A stretch of DNA of 64,000 nucleotides from Diphasiastrum complanatum. Lineage: Eukaryota; Streptophyta; Lycopodiopsida; Lycopodiales; Lycopodiaceae. Of this stretch, positions 20,234 to 32,246 are shown piece by piece. The notes under the pieces were generated by a model. That model did no database searches and was not told the origin of the DNA. It worked only from the letters and a program-made list of their open reading frames with translations. A program made the position numbers and the translations under genes. The stretch spans positions 52,923,836 to 52,987,835 of the forward strand of contig CM055095.1 of NCBI GenBank assembly GCA_029204225.1, read 5' to 3'. The stretch's first letter is position 1. Every line of letters begins with the position of its first letter.

Positions 20234-22984
20234 ATGGATTTCCAAGGGAAAGCCAGTCCTATCATGGACAAGCTTGATGGAGCCAATTACCATATGTGGA
20301 AATTTAAAATGAAAATTGTACTAATGGCTAAAGAATTGTATGACGTTGTTACAGGTGCAGAAGAGAAACCCAAAGCAGATGAAGTAGCAATCGCCAGATG
20401 GAAGCTGAAGGATAGAAAGGCTTTTGTGCTGATCATCCTCAACATCATGGATACCCAGATCGGCCATGTATCCGAGGCTCAGACATCAAAAGAAGTCTGG
20501 GACATCTTGAGCACACTATATGAAGTGCGAGATATAGCGTCCAAGCTACATCTTAGGAAGAAATTCTACTCCCTCAAGATGACGAATGATGATTCTCTGC
20601 AGAATCACATTAATCAATTCAAGAACCTACTAAGACAAATGGCCACTGTCGGATCTGTCATAGATGATCAAGACGCAGTGATGCAGCTGCTTACAAGCTT
20701 GCCAAGCTATTATGACAACTGGGTGATGATCATCATGACTCATCCAGAATTGACTCTTTCGAGAGTCATTACTATGTTGTTGCAGGAAGACACGCCGAGG
20801 AACGAAGCCTCAAGTTCCTCAGCTGATTCTCACGCCTTGTACACCAACAAGAGCATGACAAAGTAGAAGAAGAGAAAAGGCCCGAAGCAATCAAAACCAG
20901 ACCAGAAACCAGCTCAACACAAGGAACAGTCGAATCCGCAGACAAAGAAGAAGCTGTTCTGCAGATACTGCAAGTGAAACAACCACGAAATACAATACTG
21001 TCTGATACTTCAAGCAAAGAACAACAGCAAGGGGCAGTCGAATCAAGTGGAAAATGCAGCTGCAAAATCTCCACAACCTATTCAAGAAGCGGATCATGAT
21101 GCCTTCATGACCAACCATCAAGGAGCATCTGGCGATAGTTTTTGGTTCTTGGATTTTGGAGCCACTCAGCATATGACTAGTCTCATTAGCTGTTTCGAGT
21201 CCTATACCCCTTACAGTACCCAGAAATATGTCCACTTTGGTGACAATAGCACACAAGCCATTAAAGGTGAAGGCACTATAAGATTAAGCTTTGCTAATGA
21301 TCAGTCTAAGCTACTCTCTAAAGTCCTTTATGTACCAAATTTATCTACGAATTTGCTCTCTGTAAGCAAAATCACAGATCTAGGACACAAAGTAGAATTC
21401 AAATGTGATCAGTGTACAGTAGTTGATAGGACAAGCAAGATCCTAGCACTCGGAAAGAGGCATGGATACTTGTACAAATTGAGTCATTGTTTTTTTGCTT
21501 CTAGTCAGGCTCTCAGTACGTCTATTCATTCAGATAAAGGTTTACTTTGGCATTATAGACTTGGTCATTTAAATCATGTTGTTGTACAACGAATGTCTAG
21601 ACAATCTATTGTTCTTGATCTCGATTATCCTCGCAAAAAAGTCGAGTTACCTGTCTGTCAAGACTGTCTAGTTAGTAAACAGACTAGAAAACCATTTAAA
21701 TCAAGCCATCAGCATGTTGCTAGAGGATTGCTAGATGTTGTACATTCAGATATTTGTGGCCCGATGAAAAATCCTTCGTTGAAGGATGCCAAGTATTTTA
21801 TAACCTTTATTGATGAATTTTCCAGAAGGACTATGGTGTATTTCATAAAGAAAAAATCAGAAGCCTTCAACTGCTTTAGAATCTTCAAGGAGCATGCAGA
21901 GAAGGAGACTGGAAGGACAATCAAGGCCCTCAGGTCAGACAACGGTGGAGAATATATCTCTATCGAGTTTAAGGAGTACTGCCAAAGCCAAGGCATTGAG
22001 CAGCAATTCATCACTCCTTACAATCCTCAGTCTAATGGCTTAGCCGAGAGGAAGAACCATACTCTGGTTGAATCTGCCAAATGTATGCTATCGCATGCAT
22101 CGTTGCCCAAGAGATTCTGGGCTGAAGCTGTTTCCACTGCAGCTTACGTCTAGAACAGATGTTTGACCAAAGCCCTCTCAGGCAAGACACCCCACGAGGT
22201 GTGGACAGGCTCTATGCCTTATTTGAAGAACCTAAGAGTGTTTGGGTGCATTGCCTACGCGCAGATCCCAAAAGACACGAGAAAGAAACTGGACTTCCAA
22301 GGTCTCAAGACCATCTTGATCGGATATACTTCATCTGAAAATACTTATAACCTGTATGATCCTGATACCCAGCAGATATGGTATAGTCGGGATACAGTCT
22401 TTATTGAGGATCAGTTCGTCAACCTCAAAGGCAAGGACATTGCTCAAGACGAGACAACGAATCAGACAAAGATGTTGCTGCTACCCAACAACAAGTTCCA
22501 AGAGCGGTTCATCAGTCGAATCTTCCCAGAAGATCAAGCCGAGTGCGCACACAACCCACAAGGTATACTCCTGAGTCTGACTGTCTCTTGATGCAAGAAC
22601 CGACGACAGTCGAAGAGGCACTTAGCCAACCAGACTTTGACTTTGATCTCTGGAGAGAAGCTATGGACAAAAAGTATTTCTCTCTGATCAAGAACCAGAC
22701 ATGGTCATTAGTCGAAGCTCCTATTGGCTGCAATATCATTGATTGCAAATGGATCTTTAAGATCAAATACAATGCCAATAGAGCAATTGATTGAAGGAAG
22801 GCAAGACTGGTAGTACGAGGATTCACCCAGATCCCGAATGTCGACTACAGTGAGACTTTCAGTCTAGTAGTCAAACATTCGTCGATCTGAATGCTCTTGT
22901 CTTTTGTTGCAGCTGCTGACCTCGAAGTGCATCAACTTGATGTACAAACAACCTATCTGAATGGAGTTATACAAGAAGATATCT
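20234..22984 (+). pseudogene. Copia D gag-pol, long but interrupted, 3' end missing
   Basis: Gag starts at 20234 (MDFQGKASPIMDKLDG) with the UBN2-type capsid and a CCHC knuckle, CRYC..NNHEIQYC, near 20960. The protease reads WFLDFGATQHMT near 21150, so the usual DSG is DFG. Integrase zinc residues are in LLWHYRLGHLN and CQDCLVSK. The catalytic core keeps HSDICGP, SDNGGEY and NGLAERKN (D, D and E all present). RT begins with DLWREAMDKKYFSLIKNQTW and stops at DVQTTYLNGVIQEDI, where copia B starts. Breaks are in-frame TAG near 20864 and 22152, TGA near 20976, 22793 and 22888, and a frameshift near 22545. The YVDD, RNase H and 3' LTR are absent. Confidence 0.93.
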
Positions 22985-22986
22985 AA

Positions 22987-25448
22987 GTTAGAATTAAAGT
23001 TAGAATCACTGTGTTACTGTACTGTGGGTCCTATCAGTGGATAAGGATCAGTTGGCCTTGCCACGAGGCAAGTCGACGGGACACGCGTCCCGCCAACGGC
23101 AACCTGGGTCATGCATGGGTTGTCTGAGTGAACAACTATATGTACAGTGTAATTTCATTTTGAGAAATACAGTTGCTATGTGAGCTTGCTGAGGAGAGTG
23201 ATTTTCTGTCTGTGTTACTGTGTAGCATGATCTGTGTTCCTGTGCAAAGCAAATTCTAACATGATATCAGAGCCGTACAGGGAATGTACACAGTACAGTG
23301 TCGCCGTTGAAGAGAGCTTCGGGAGAATTGTCTTCTGAGAGTTCGGGGTTTTACGACGGGGTGAAGACGGAAAGAGAAGCACTGGTGCACGGTTTCTAAT
23401 TTATAGAGGCTTGCTAAGCTCAGCAGAGGGATTATTAGCATGTGCATAGCATCAGACAGGGAAAAATTTGGTGAAAAATTGACAATTTCGAAGCCAGCTG
23501 AAAATTGAAACCGGACTTGGGGTTACGGTTTTTATAGACAACTGGTGATTTCTTCGCTGTTTGTGCACCGTTTTGGATGCCGTAAGGACAGGAAGGAAGC
23601 TAATCACATTGTCAATGAGCTTGGAGAGATTCTGAGGTTTGTGTCAGAGATTTGTCTTCAGACAGTTAACCTAGCAGATTTGCGGTAAAAAGGTGAAAAA
23701 GCCACTTTGTCAAGTTGAGCTAAAATCACCGTTTCTCCACGGAATTTCCTGACTGAACACTCTACAGTCATGGATTCAGTAGTGCGACCCTACTCCAGGC
23801 CTTAGATCATGTTCAAAACGATCTACAGGAGAGGTTGATCCAACATTTTTCAGGGAAGGAAGGCGCAGCCGCAGGCAGGGAAGTCATGGGCTGTTCGTGC
23901 GCCCAACGCAACACTCAGCATAGTGTATCAAAGACCATAGCGTCTGCAAGAGTTAAGTTCGATGCCCAGATGTACTTTGAGCCTGTGGATGAGGTGTCAA
24001 ATGAATCAACGGTCCAGCATCTGTGATGGGAGAGAAATGTGAACCACAAGATCTGGTTCAGCCATTGGATGAGCTTTAAACAGGGTCCTGAAGAATTGAA
24101 GTGCATTCTGGCCTTCAACTTCATTAAAAATTTTCATACTGAAAGTTGAGTTGGGTCCCTTCACAAGTGAAGAATGAAGTTTCTTCAAAGTGAAGAAACA
24201 GTTCAAAAGCTAGAAAAGTCCCTATTTTTGGGTCCTTTGCCCGTTTTGACCCAAACGAAAGGCTATAACCTCCAAACGAAGGGCACCTGGACTGTACCTG
24301 CAAGTATGGTACAACAAAACAGAGTGGTTGCAGCGGAGAAAGTGTTCGGAGAACGTTAGAAGTAGTTTCACCATTCCACTGGGCGCGTTGTTGGGAGTTG
24401 ACGACTAAGTGCATTTCGGAAGGCGACGCCGATTTGGCTTTCAAATTGGTGGAAAAGCGGCGAGTGGCCTGGTAAGAAAAAAAGTGCAGGTCATTATTTT
24501 CAACTTCTGACATCACTGTTGGCCTCGATATACTGTTCTTAGCCTAAGGCAGAAGTTTTAAGCAGTTTTGCGATGGCAAACATGGGAGAGTCCATTTTGA
24601 GTGAAAGTAGCCAATTGGACGGGATTTCCAACTATGCAGTGTGGAAATTCAAAATGAAAAACATACTGATGGAGATAGATGTGTGGGAAGTCGTCACAGG
24701 TGATGAGAGAAGGCCGCCAAATGAAGCAGACATCAAAGTGTTCGACAAAAAGATGAGAAAAGCTTTGACCTTCATTAACTTGTCAGTGAAGGATCACATC
24801 ATTACCCACATTTGTGATGGTATTACACCCAGACAGGCATGGGATGTGCTAAAGGAGCAGTTCGAGACGTCAAATCCATCAAGAATCATGTTTCTGAAGT
24901 CAAAGTTGAATAGTGCCTGCATGGAGCAAGGAGAGCACATTCAGATGTACATGACCAGAATCAAGACAATGAGAGATGAACTGCATTCTATTGGAGAGCG
25001 CATACGTGATGTGGAACTGGTGCATAATGCATTATGCGACATTGCAGAACCCTATCAGATGTTTGTGAAAGGAATAGCATCAAGAGAAAGATTGCCAAGC
25101 TTTGACGAGCTCACAACAATCTTGATGCAGGAAAAGCAACGACGAGAAATGGTGAAAGCTAGACGTCAAAATACTGATGATCAGGCACTTGCAACACGCC
25201 AAAAACAGGGCAAGGGCAAGGGGAAGAAGAAGTCTAAACAGCAATTTGCCAAGTCTCAGGAGGATGAGGGATCTTTCAGCAAAACTAAAAAGAAAGGCAA
25301 GTGCTTCCATTGTGGTAAAAAGGGCCACTGGAAGAGTGAATGTCGCAAATTCCAAGTGGAACAAGGCAAGGGGAAACCAAAACAAGCAGGTAACCTTGCC
25401 GATGAAGGTGAGATTGAAGACTCTAGCATCTTCATATCTGCATTGTAA
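22987..25448 (+). mobile_element. Copia element B, 5' LTR to gag only
   Basis: A plus-strand relative of copia A. The 5' LTR is 22987-23261, the primer-binding site TGATATCAGAGC (one mismatch) is 23262-23273, the leader is 23274-24572 and gag follows. It begins inside the RT of copia D, so it inserted there. At 25448 it stops at the end of gag, leaving protease, integrase, RT and 3' LTR absent along with the rest of D. A deletion running from B into the missing part of D is the simplest explanation. Confidence 0.88.
24573..25448 (+). CDS. Copia B gag, intact 291-codon frame
   Basis: The frame opens MANMGESILSESSQLDG and has no internal stop. The UBN2-like capsid contains NYAVWKFKMKNILME, WDVLKEQFETSNPSRIMFLKSKLNS and MTRIKTMRDELHSIGERI. 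A Lys/Gln-rich basic linker (about residues 195-235) is followed by one CCHC knuckle, CFHCGKKGHWKSEC (about residues 245-258). It ends at FISAL followed by TAA at the truncation point. A gag-only product could still assemble, but the element cannot copy itself. Copia A encodes the same protein in broken form. Confidence 0.88.
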   Translation: MANMGESILSESSQLDGISNYAVWKFKMKNILMEIDVWEVVTGDERRPPNEADIKVFDKKMRKALTFINLSVKDHIITHICDGITPRQAWDVLKEQFETSNPSRIMFLKSKLNSACMEQGEHIQMYMTRIKTMRDELHSIGERIRDVELVHNALCDIAEPYQMFVKGIASRERLPSFDELTTILMQEKQRREMVKARRQNTDDQALATRQKQGKGKGKKKSKQQFAKSQEDEGSFSKTKKKGKCFHCGKKGHWKSECRKFQVEQGKGKPKQAGNLADEGEIEDSSIFISAL

Positions 25449-25705
25449 AATACATGTACTGATGCCCAACTTGGACTTTCATTTATTGAATGAAAGAGTC
25501 TATACATAGAATTCTACTAAACTTTATTTGAAGCTATTGTTCTTCCACAATGGTGATTGTTGTAGGTAGATCTTTGTAGCACATTATCAACTCTTGTCTT
25601 TTTTGCATGTGACATGACAAATATTAGTGAATGTGCAATTGTAAATTATGTCATTTTCAATTATTTTGTACTATTTTGAAATGGCAATAAACATAGAGTA
25701 CTTAC

Positions 25706-26873
25706 AAGTCTTCCGTTGATGATAAATTTGAAATATGTTGGTAGATTGGTTTGTAATAGCATGAGCTCTGTTATGATAAAATCAAGCTTCCAATGCTCTT
25801 CCACCTCAACCATAGTCAAATATTCTTCATTGTAGATAATGCTTATCTCCATTCGGTTTGAGTAACCATTTAGTTCAAAGTCTTGATCCAGTGGTAGCCA
25901 TGTACCTTCAATTTTCTTGTATCTTTGATAGCTAAATGTGAGACTAAGAATTTGTTTTCCGATATGATAACAGAAGACCATTGATGAATTTTTAATCCCA
26001 GTCTTGATCCATGAGATCTGACAAAGTCTCATATGATAAAGCCTTGCAAACAAATAAAGTTGGTGTCCTTTGAACACTAGCACTTGAGAAAAAATCAACA
26101 AATATATGCAATGAGATAAACCAACTTAGGTGAACAATTTTTGAACCCATACTTATCTTCATAGCATTTCTAACATCAATGAGTAGCTTGCATCTGAAGG
26201 ATTCAGAAACAATACTGTCAGGAGTAGGCCACTCATCACTCTGAAAACTAGGCAATGGAATTGCTTTGAGCTTGCCAAAACCTCCATCCATTTGTGGCAT
26301 ATATAAAGATTCATAAAAATATATACCACAATCTGCAAGTTGCTTTGGACTTCTTCCTCTGTATTGCAGCTTTCCAACATCAGAGTGAATCATGTCCAAT
26401 ATTTCTGCAAGTGATTGTGCTGGCTCCCATTCACTTATGCATGATGGATATAAATCTAAAAGAAAAAAAAATGTTGAGGCATATAAATCATAATTTGAAG
26501 AGCTTCAATAAAAAAAAAATCACCTGTGATTGTAGTAGAGTGCATACATTTTGATATACTTATAGTTACATTTCCGATGATCATGAGGATTGATATCTTG
26601 TACTTTTATTTTTGAATGCATATATACATGTTGTACTAAAACTTTTGATATCGAGTGACCTCCCGGAGTAGTCTTAAACTCCAGAATTTTTGCTTTCCAA
26701 TAAGATTTGTATGTCATTTTTGCCCTTTTCTTCTGTCGAAAATTGCCCTTTGATGGTGGATGCAACAACACCCACAAATTCTTCATATATTCTGTTGGCT
26801 TCCAGTTATCAACTTCACCTTTCTCATTGTAAAGAATCACAGACTCAACTGTAGATCTTGGTCTCCTTGCCAT
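25706..26873 (-). pseudogene. Unrecognised intron-containing gene, copy 1
   Basis: Exon 1 is 26873-26524 (starts MARRPRSTVESVILYNEKGEVDNWKP; has SYWKAKILEF and SKVLVQHVY). The intron 26523-26456 runs GTGATT...TTTTAG. Exon 2 is 26455-26157 (WEPAQSLAEILDMIHSD, YRGRSPKQLADCGIYFYES, FRCKLLIDVRNAMK). The next intron 26156-26077 has donor ATAAGT instead of GTAAGT. Exon 3 is 26076-25706 (RTPTLF, DQDFELNGYSNRMEISIIYNEE, FKFIINGRL), followed by a good GTAAGT donor that leads nowhere, since copia B lies beyond. Exons 1 and 2 are out of phase by one base. I cannot assign a domain family. The related copy at 58.9-59.6 kb shares exon positions and intron size, so this was once a real spliced gene. Confidence 0.6.
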
Positions 26874-26879
26874 TGCTAT

Positions 26880-27959
<1,080 letters not shown>

Positions 27960-28137
27960 TCTTTCCCTATTGATGAGAGAATAACTTGAGGGGCATAAGG
28001 AGGGCAGAAATGACATTTTTAAAGAGGAGTTTCTGAAGTGGAAAACAGAAGGCATACCAAGCGAAGGAAGCAAATTTGTGAGGTGGGAGATCAGATCGAA
28101 GGAAGAGGAGCAAAGTCGGTAATGTAACTCCATCCGT

Positions 28138-28442
28138 GTCTTAAATTAGGAATCAACATTCAAGTAAACCATTTAGGCTAGGATTGTGGCATAGTTCTTG
28201 TAAATCCATGAACAACCTAGTTCTTGATGTTCTTGGTATGTCCAAGAATCAAGAAATGTGTGTTTCTTGATTCTTGGACTTTCAAAATGAGGTTTATTTA
28301 GTTTTTTGTTTCTTGCATTTTGGTGGAATGTATGTCTAGATTAGTTTTCAGTTTGTAAGAATCTGCTAGTTTCATTTTGTAGCAATCTATTTTGTGGAAA
28401 TCCATTGACGTTCAATTGATCAAGATGATTTCTTGATTGAAC
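28138..28442 (+). repeat. GAG-only element left LTR, truncated
   Basis: It corresponds to the last about 300 bp of the right LTR (from about 32698). The missing front part has been replaced by unrelated sequence after the GA microsatellite. No clean primer-binding site follows; 'tggtattgaatg' near 28460 is at best a degenerate match. Confidence 0.75.
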
Positions 28443-29044
28443 ATATTGGCTTGCATGTTTGGTATTGAATGCATGTGAGTACAGTTCAAGAGAGACCTTC
28501 TCGAGTGTCCTTTGATAGGCAGGACACTAGTATAATGATTTCAGACATTCTACTTGATCTGGGCATTGAAACAAGATAGATACAAACCAAGAAATGCCCA
28601 AAGAAGCCTTGGTAACAGGCTGAACAGAGCCGTAACCAGAGAAGTAAGAAAGAAAACTCGTTGACAGATCCCAAGCAGAGCATCTTTCAACATTTGGCAC
28701 CCGTTGTTGCTTGAACTCAAACACATAATTAATCCAAAATTTGTTGCAATAGTGTTCTCAATCACCCCTATCGAAACATCTTGCAAATTCTGCAATTATT
28801 CATCCATCCATAGTTCCTTCATCCACACCTCTGTCTAGATCACCCACAACCTCCAGACGCTCCCCACGATATCTCTAAGTTCTCCTGCCCAAGCCATTAG
28901 CCTCTCTGCAATGTTCTTGTTCGATCCACAAATCATCAAGCTTTGGGACAATAAAAATCTACTCAACAGACAGCAACTAGACATTAGCTGACTACTATGA
29001 TGTCTTATGATTGTGTGGTGCACCAAATCACATTTCAATTGAAC

Positions 29045-29345
29045 GATCTGAGTAGTTTACTTCATCATCTGACCGAGCCAAGTTGTTTCCTTCATCCAAC
29101 CAACCGAGCCGAATCATCAACTAACTCCACCTGACCGAGCCGAATCACAAACCACCGCAACATCTGACCGAATTGACCCACGTGTCTTCTTCACTTCGGA
29201 TCGAGTCATCCCCACTCTTGACCAAGCTGACCCCTTCCATATACATCTCAGCCAAGCCGAGTCCACAGGAAACTCCCTCATTGACTCCATCACGAGCTGA
29301 GCAAAGTCCGCGGGTGACTCTCTCATTGACTCCATCATGAGCCGA
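29045..29345. repeat. Imperfect CTGACCGAGCCGAATC repeats in the leader
   Basis: The word 'gaccgagccga' and close variants recur about eight times with irregular spacing (roughly 30-50 bp) between the left LTR and gag. This resembles the 25-bp satellite in the related gypsy leader only in position, not in sequence. Confidence 0.6.
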
Positions 29346-29639
29346 GCTGAGATCCTAACAGACCTTCCAGATGGAACACCATTACAATACCAATACCACA
29401 GAAGAATACCTACCTAAAATGGTGTCACCCACATCTAAGCAAATTTGACATAATAGGTTCTCCCAAATGAAATCCCAAATACATGAACCTTCCACAAACC
29501 CATTTGAGAGATGGGAATCTAATGGAGCCGAATCTTCATATGTCTGAGCCCATTTTAATGGTACTGAATCATCACATGCCAGAGCACACCTTAATGGAGC
29601 TTTCACTAACCATGGGGCTCATATTGAAGAACCCCAAAG

Positions 29640-30115
29640 TTAGATCTACCCAAATACGATGGTAGCTCAGACCCTCAAAGATTCTTACAAGTATTTGAGA
29701 ATGCATGCGAAGTTTATGGAGAGACATCCAATGACACAATGGTCCAACTATTTTCAATGACCATGATTGACAAAGCATGTGAATGGTTTTTTAACCTGGA
29801 TCGTGAAGATAAGCTAGAGTGGCCCATATTGAAAGAGTCCTTTATCAAACGTTTCAAGCCCTTTCGTTTGATAGAAAGCCCTTTTGTCAAATTGAGTAAC
29901 ATCAAGATGGCAAAAGATGAGAAAGTACGAGACTACATAGAACATTTTAAGCATTTAAAAAGTCAAGTACAGGAACATCCCACCGAAAAGATGCTCATAA
30001 TATGGTTCTTAGTAGGCCTTCCTCGATGGGTTAGATGTGAGATTAGATCTAATGATGAATATGAGAGCTTAAAGACAACTACGTCGGGAGGAAGACGAAG
30101 GATCAAATGTTGATG
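29640..30115 (+). pseudogene. Gypsy-type Gag capsid (Retrotrans_gag)
   Basis: The frame from about 29643 reads DLPKYDGSSDPQRFLQVFE, then VQLFSMTMIDKACEWFFNL, WPILKESFIKRFKPF, DEKVRDYIEHFKHLKSQV and FLVGLPRWVRCEI. These are the ordered landmarks of the plant Retrotrans_gag capsid domain. No ATG is fixed upstream; a Met within the domain lies at 29739. It runs into a stop at about 30112. After that a helix rich in Leu/Lys/Gln follows to a stop near 30256. The capsid would package element RNA. Confidence 0.85.
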
Positions 30116-30285
30116 ATTCTAGGGAAAGGACAACACATCGTGCTATCCATAAATCGAAGCCGACCGAGAATACCCGAAATCAACTTTGGAAATTACAGAT
30201 GGAGTTGCTTAAAAAGCAACATGAACTGCAAATGGACAAACTCACTAACGAGTTTTGAGATACCCTGAAGTCTATCCAAAGTAAT

Positions 30286-30489
30286 ATGCCTAGTCAGCTA
30301 TCCACTGGACAGGTACATCATAGATGCAAAAATATTTGGTGCCCACACTACAGGGCTACACATCCTACAAATGATTGCCCTTCATATCAACCTATTCAAG
30401 CAAATTCCATCCGATGTGAAGACCAAACATACCAATCTAGAAATTCTCTGCCTTATCATGAAAATCATCTCGAAATCCAGAAGTGCTAG
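30286..30489 (+). pseudogene. Gag zinc-finger tail
   Basis: A short frame contains CKNIWCPHYRATHPTNDCPSY, spaced C-x4-C-x6-H-x4-C. This resembles a retroviral-type knuckle with altered spacing. It follows the capsid and a coiled helix and completes a plausible Gag. Stops separate it from both neighbours. Confidence 0.5.
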
Positions 30490-30819
30490 CCATACAAGAT
30501 GGCTATGTAGAGTATCTCAAGAATAAATTTTCTATTCATCTATCCATCTCCACCTCACCTTGTAGATCGTCTAGGACTTTTGTGCATATTCCAAATCTGC
30601 GAAATCCGTGTCATTTCAGAGTTGATTCTTGTCTATCATTGAGATATTAATCTTTGAGTCAACTGTAGCAAAATTGTAAAAAATTAGTCGAATTTCGGTC
30701 ATTAATCTTCAGTCGAGGAGCCGAATGTTCAACGTGCTTCAACTACTTGTTCCAAATGATGATCCAACCTTGCACATGTAGAATACCAGCAGCAATATCT
30801 CCACCAACAAAAAAAAAAC

Positions 30820-30826
<7 letters not shown>

Positions 30827-30866
<40 letters not shown>
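30827..30866. repeat. (GA)n microsatellite inside the GAG-only element
   Basis: About 20 GA dinucleotides between the Gag region and the second ORF. Confidence 0.9.
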
Positions 30867-30869
<3 letters not shown>

Positions 30870-30946
30870 TGCAAACATCCACAAGAGTAGCCACATTGCC
30901 AACAACAACATGAGCAAGATCACCAGCCAAGGTTTCAAAACCAAAA

Positions 30947-32098
30947 ATGAAAGAGACAAGGCTAAGAAGGCAGATGGGCAATCCAAAGGGACTCAATCAA
31001 AAGAAGTACCCCAGTCATGATGAAGCTCCTTCAGAAGATGGGAAGTACAAGTATTGGAAAATTAGTTTTCCTCTTCAACCACTCCTACGTTCACATCATC
31101 TACCAATGCCACCACCACCACCCTACCTTCCATATTTCTGTTTTCCACCATCCCACTATTTATCTGAGAAATTTCCAATTTTTTCAAACCTTGATAGTCT
31201 TACCAAAGCATCTAAGAGATCATTACAAGTGTCTTGCGCAAACCAACTACCACCTACATTGGTTGGTCAGCCAAAAAAGATATCTAAGAAACCAGGTGAA
31301 GCAACAAGAAGAAATAAAGAGAAAGAGCCAAGAAGCTGAGGAAGAAAGGAAGAAACTTAAGCAACAGATGAGTCAAAATACTCTCAATCAAAACAAACTC
31401 TTCGGAGCGATGATAGTCGAATCCCCTCCTATGAAGTCCGAAGAAATCCAAAAGTAATGGATCAAAGAAAGAATGAGCTGCAGAAAAGAAAAAGATGAAG
31501 ATGACGGTGAGCTTGCAGGACAAAGTGAGCTCGTCACCAAGCAAGTAGTGGTCAAAGCTCGACACTGCCAAGGTCTAAGGCTACAGTTGTCAGTTCCTTC
31601 ACCTTCCTACAAAGCCCTTCATCATGTTTCCCTACCATCACCAACCCATCCATCCGAATCTATTTCTGCCACCAGTTTGATGATAAGCCCATCCCCTTGG
31701 AGACTGATAACCCAAGGTTTGTGCAACCTACCAACCAAAGATTATCCTCTTCTCGTCAAGGAAAGAGTGTCGATAAGACTGGGACTTCGACTGGGAGAAG
31801 AATTGAGGAAACACCCAAAAGCGGAATGGATGACACAAAGAGTGCCGAGGCGATTGATGAATATCTAGCAAGGCCTCCTAGAGAATTAGTACATGCCAAG
31901 AAACTAGAAGTGAAATCGTCCACGACAGATGCAAGTGAAAATAAAAAAATAAAAATAAAAAAGACACAAGAGAGACACTCAAGCATGCAAGGTTGTGAAG
32001 CTGTTGGGAGCTCTCCAATTTTGAGGATATCAACCATTTGCAGCAATAGGACATTTTGTTTAAATTGTAGCAATTTGCTATACAGAGTTTTCTGGTAA
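30947..32098 (+). pseudogene. Second ORF of the GAG-only element, coiled-coil rich
   Basis: Overlapping frames 30947-31339, 31017-31457, 31473-31868 and 31697-32098 lie on the element's strand. The visible motif is YHLHWLVSQ (about 31248), followed by a Gln/Glu/Lys/Arg-rich helix. A polar segment follows with VESPPMKSEEIQK and a Lys-rich tail near 31940-31970. The HWLVSQ motif plus helix is shared with the minus-strand block at 6116-6298. Function is unknown; a structural retroelement protein is inferred. Confidence 0.4.
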
Positions 32099-32246
32099 AG
32101 ACCGGCAGCAATAAGCACTTGGTTTTATGCAAGCGAACGAGGATCTACACTTTTCCAAGTGACAATCGAAGATGCCAATGTGGAAGCGAAGCAATATCAT
32201 TCAACATGGGTTGCAGTGGGTCCTGCAACACATTAGGGGAGGGATG

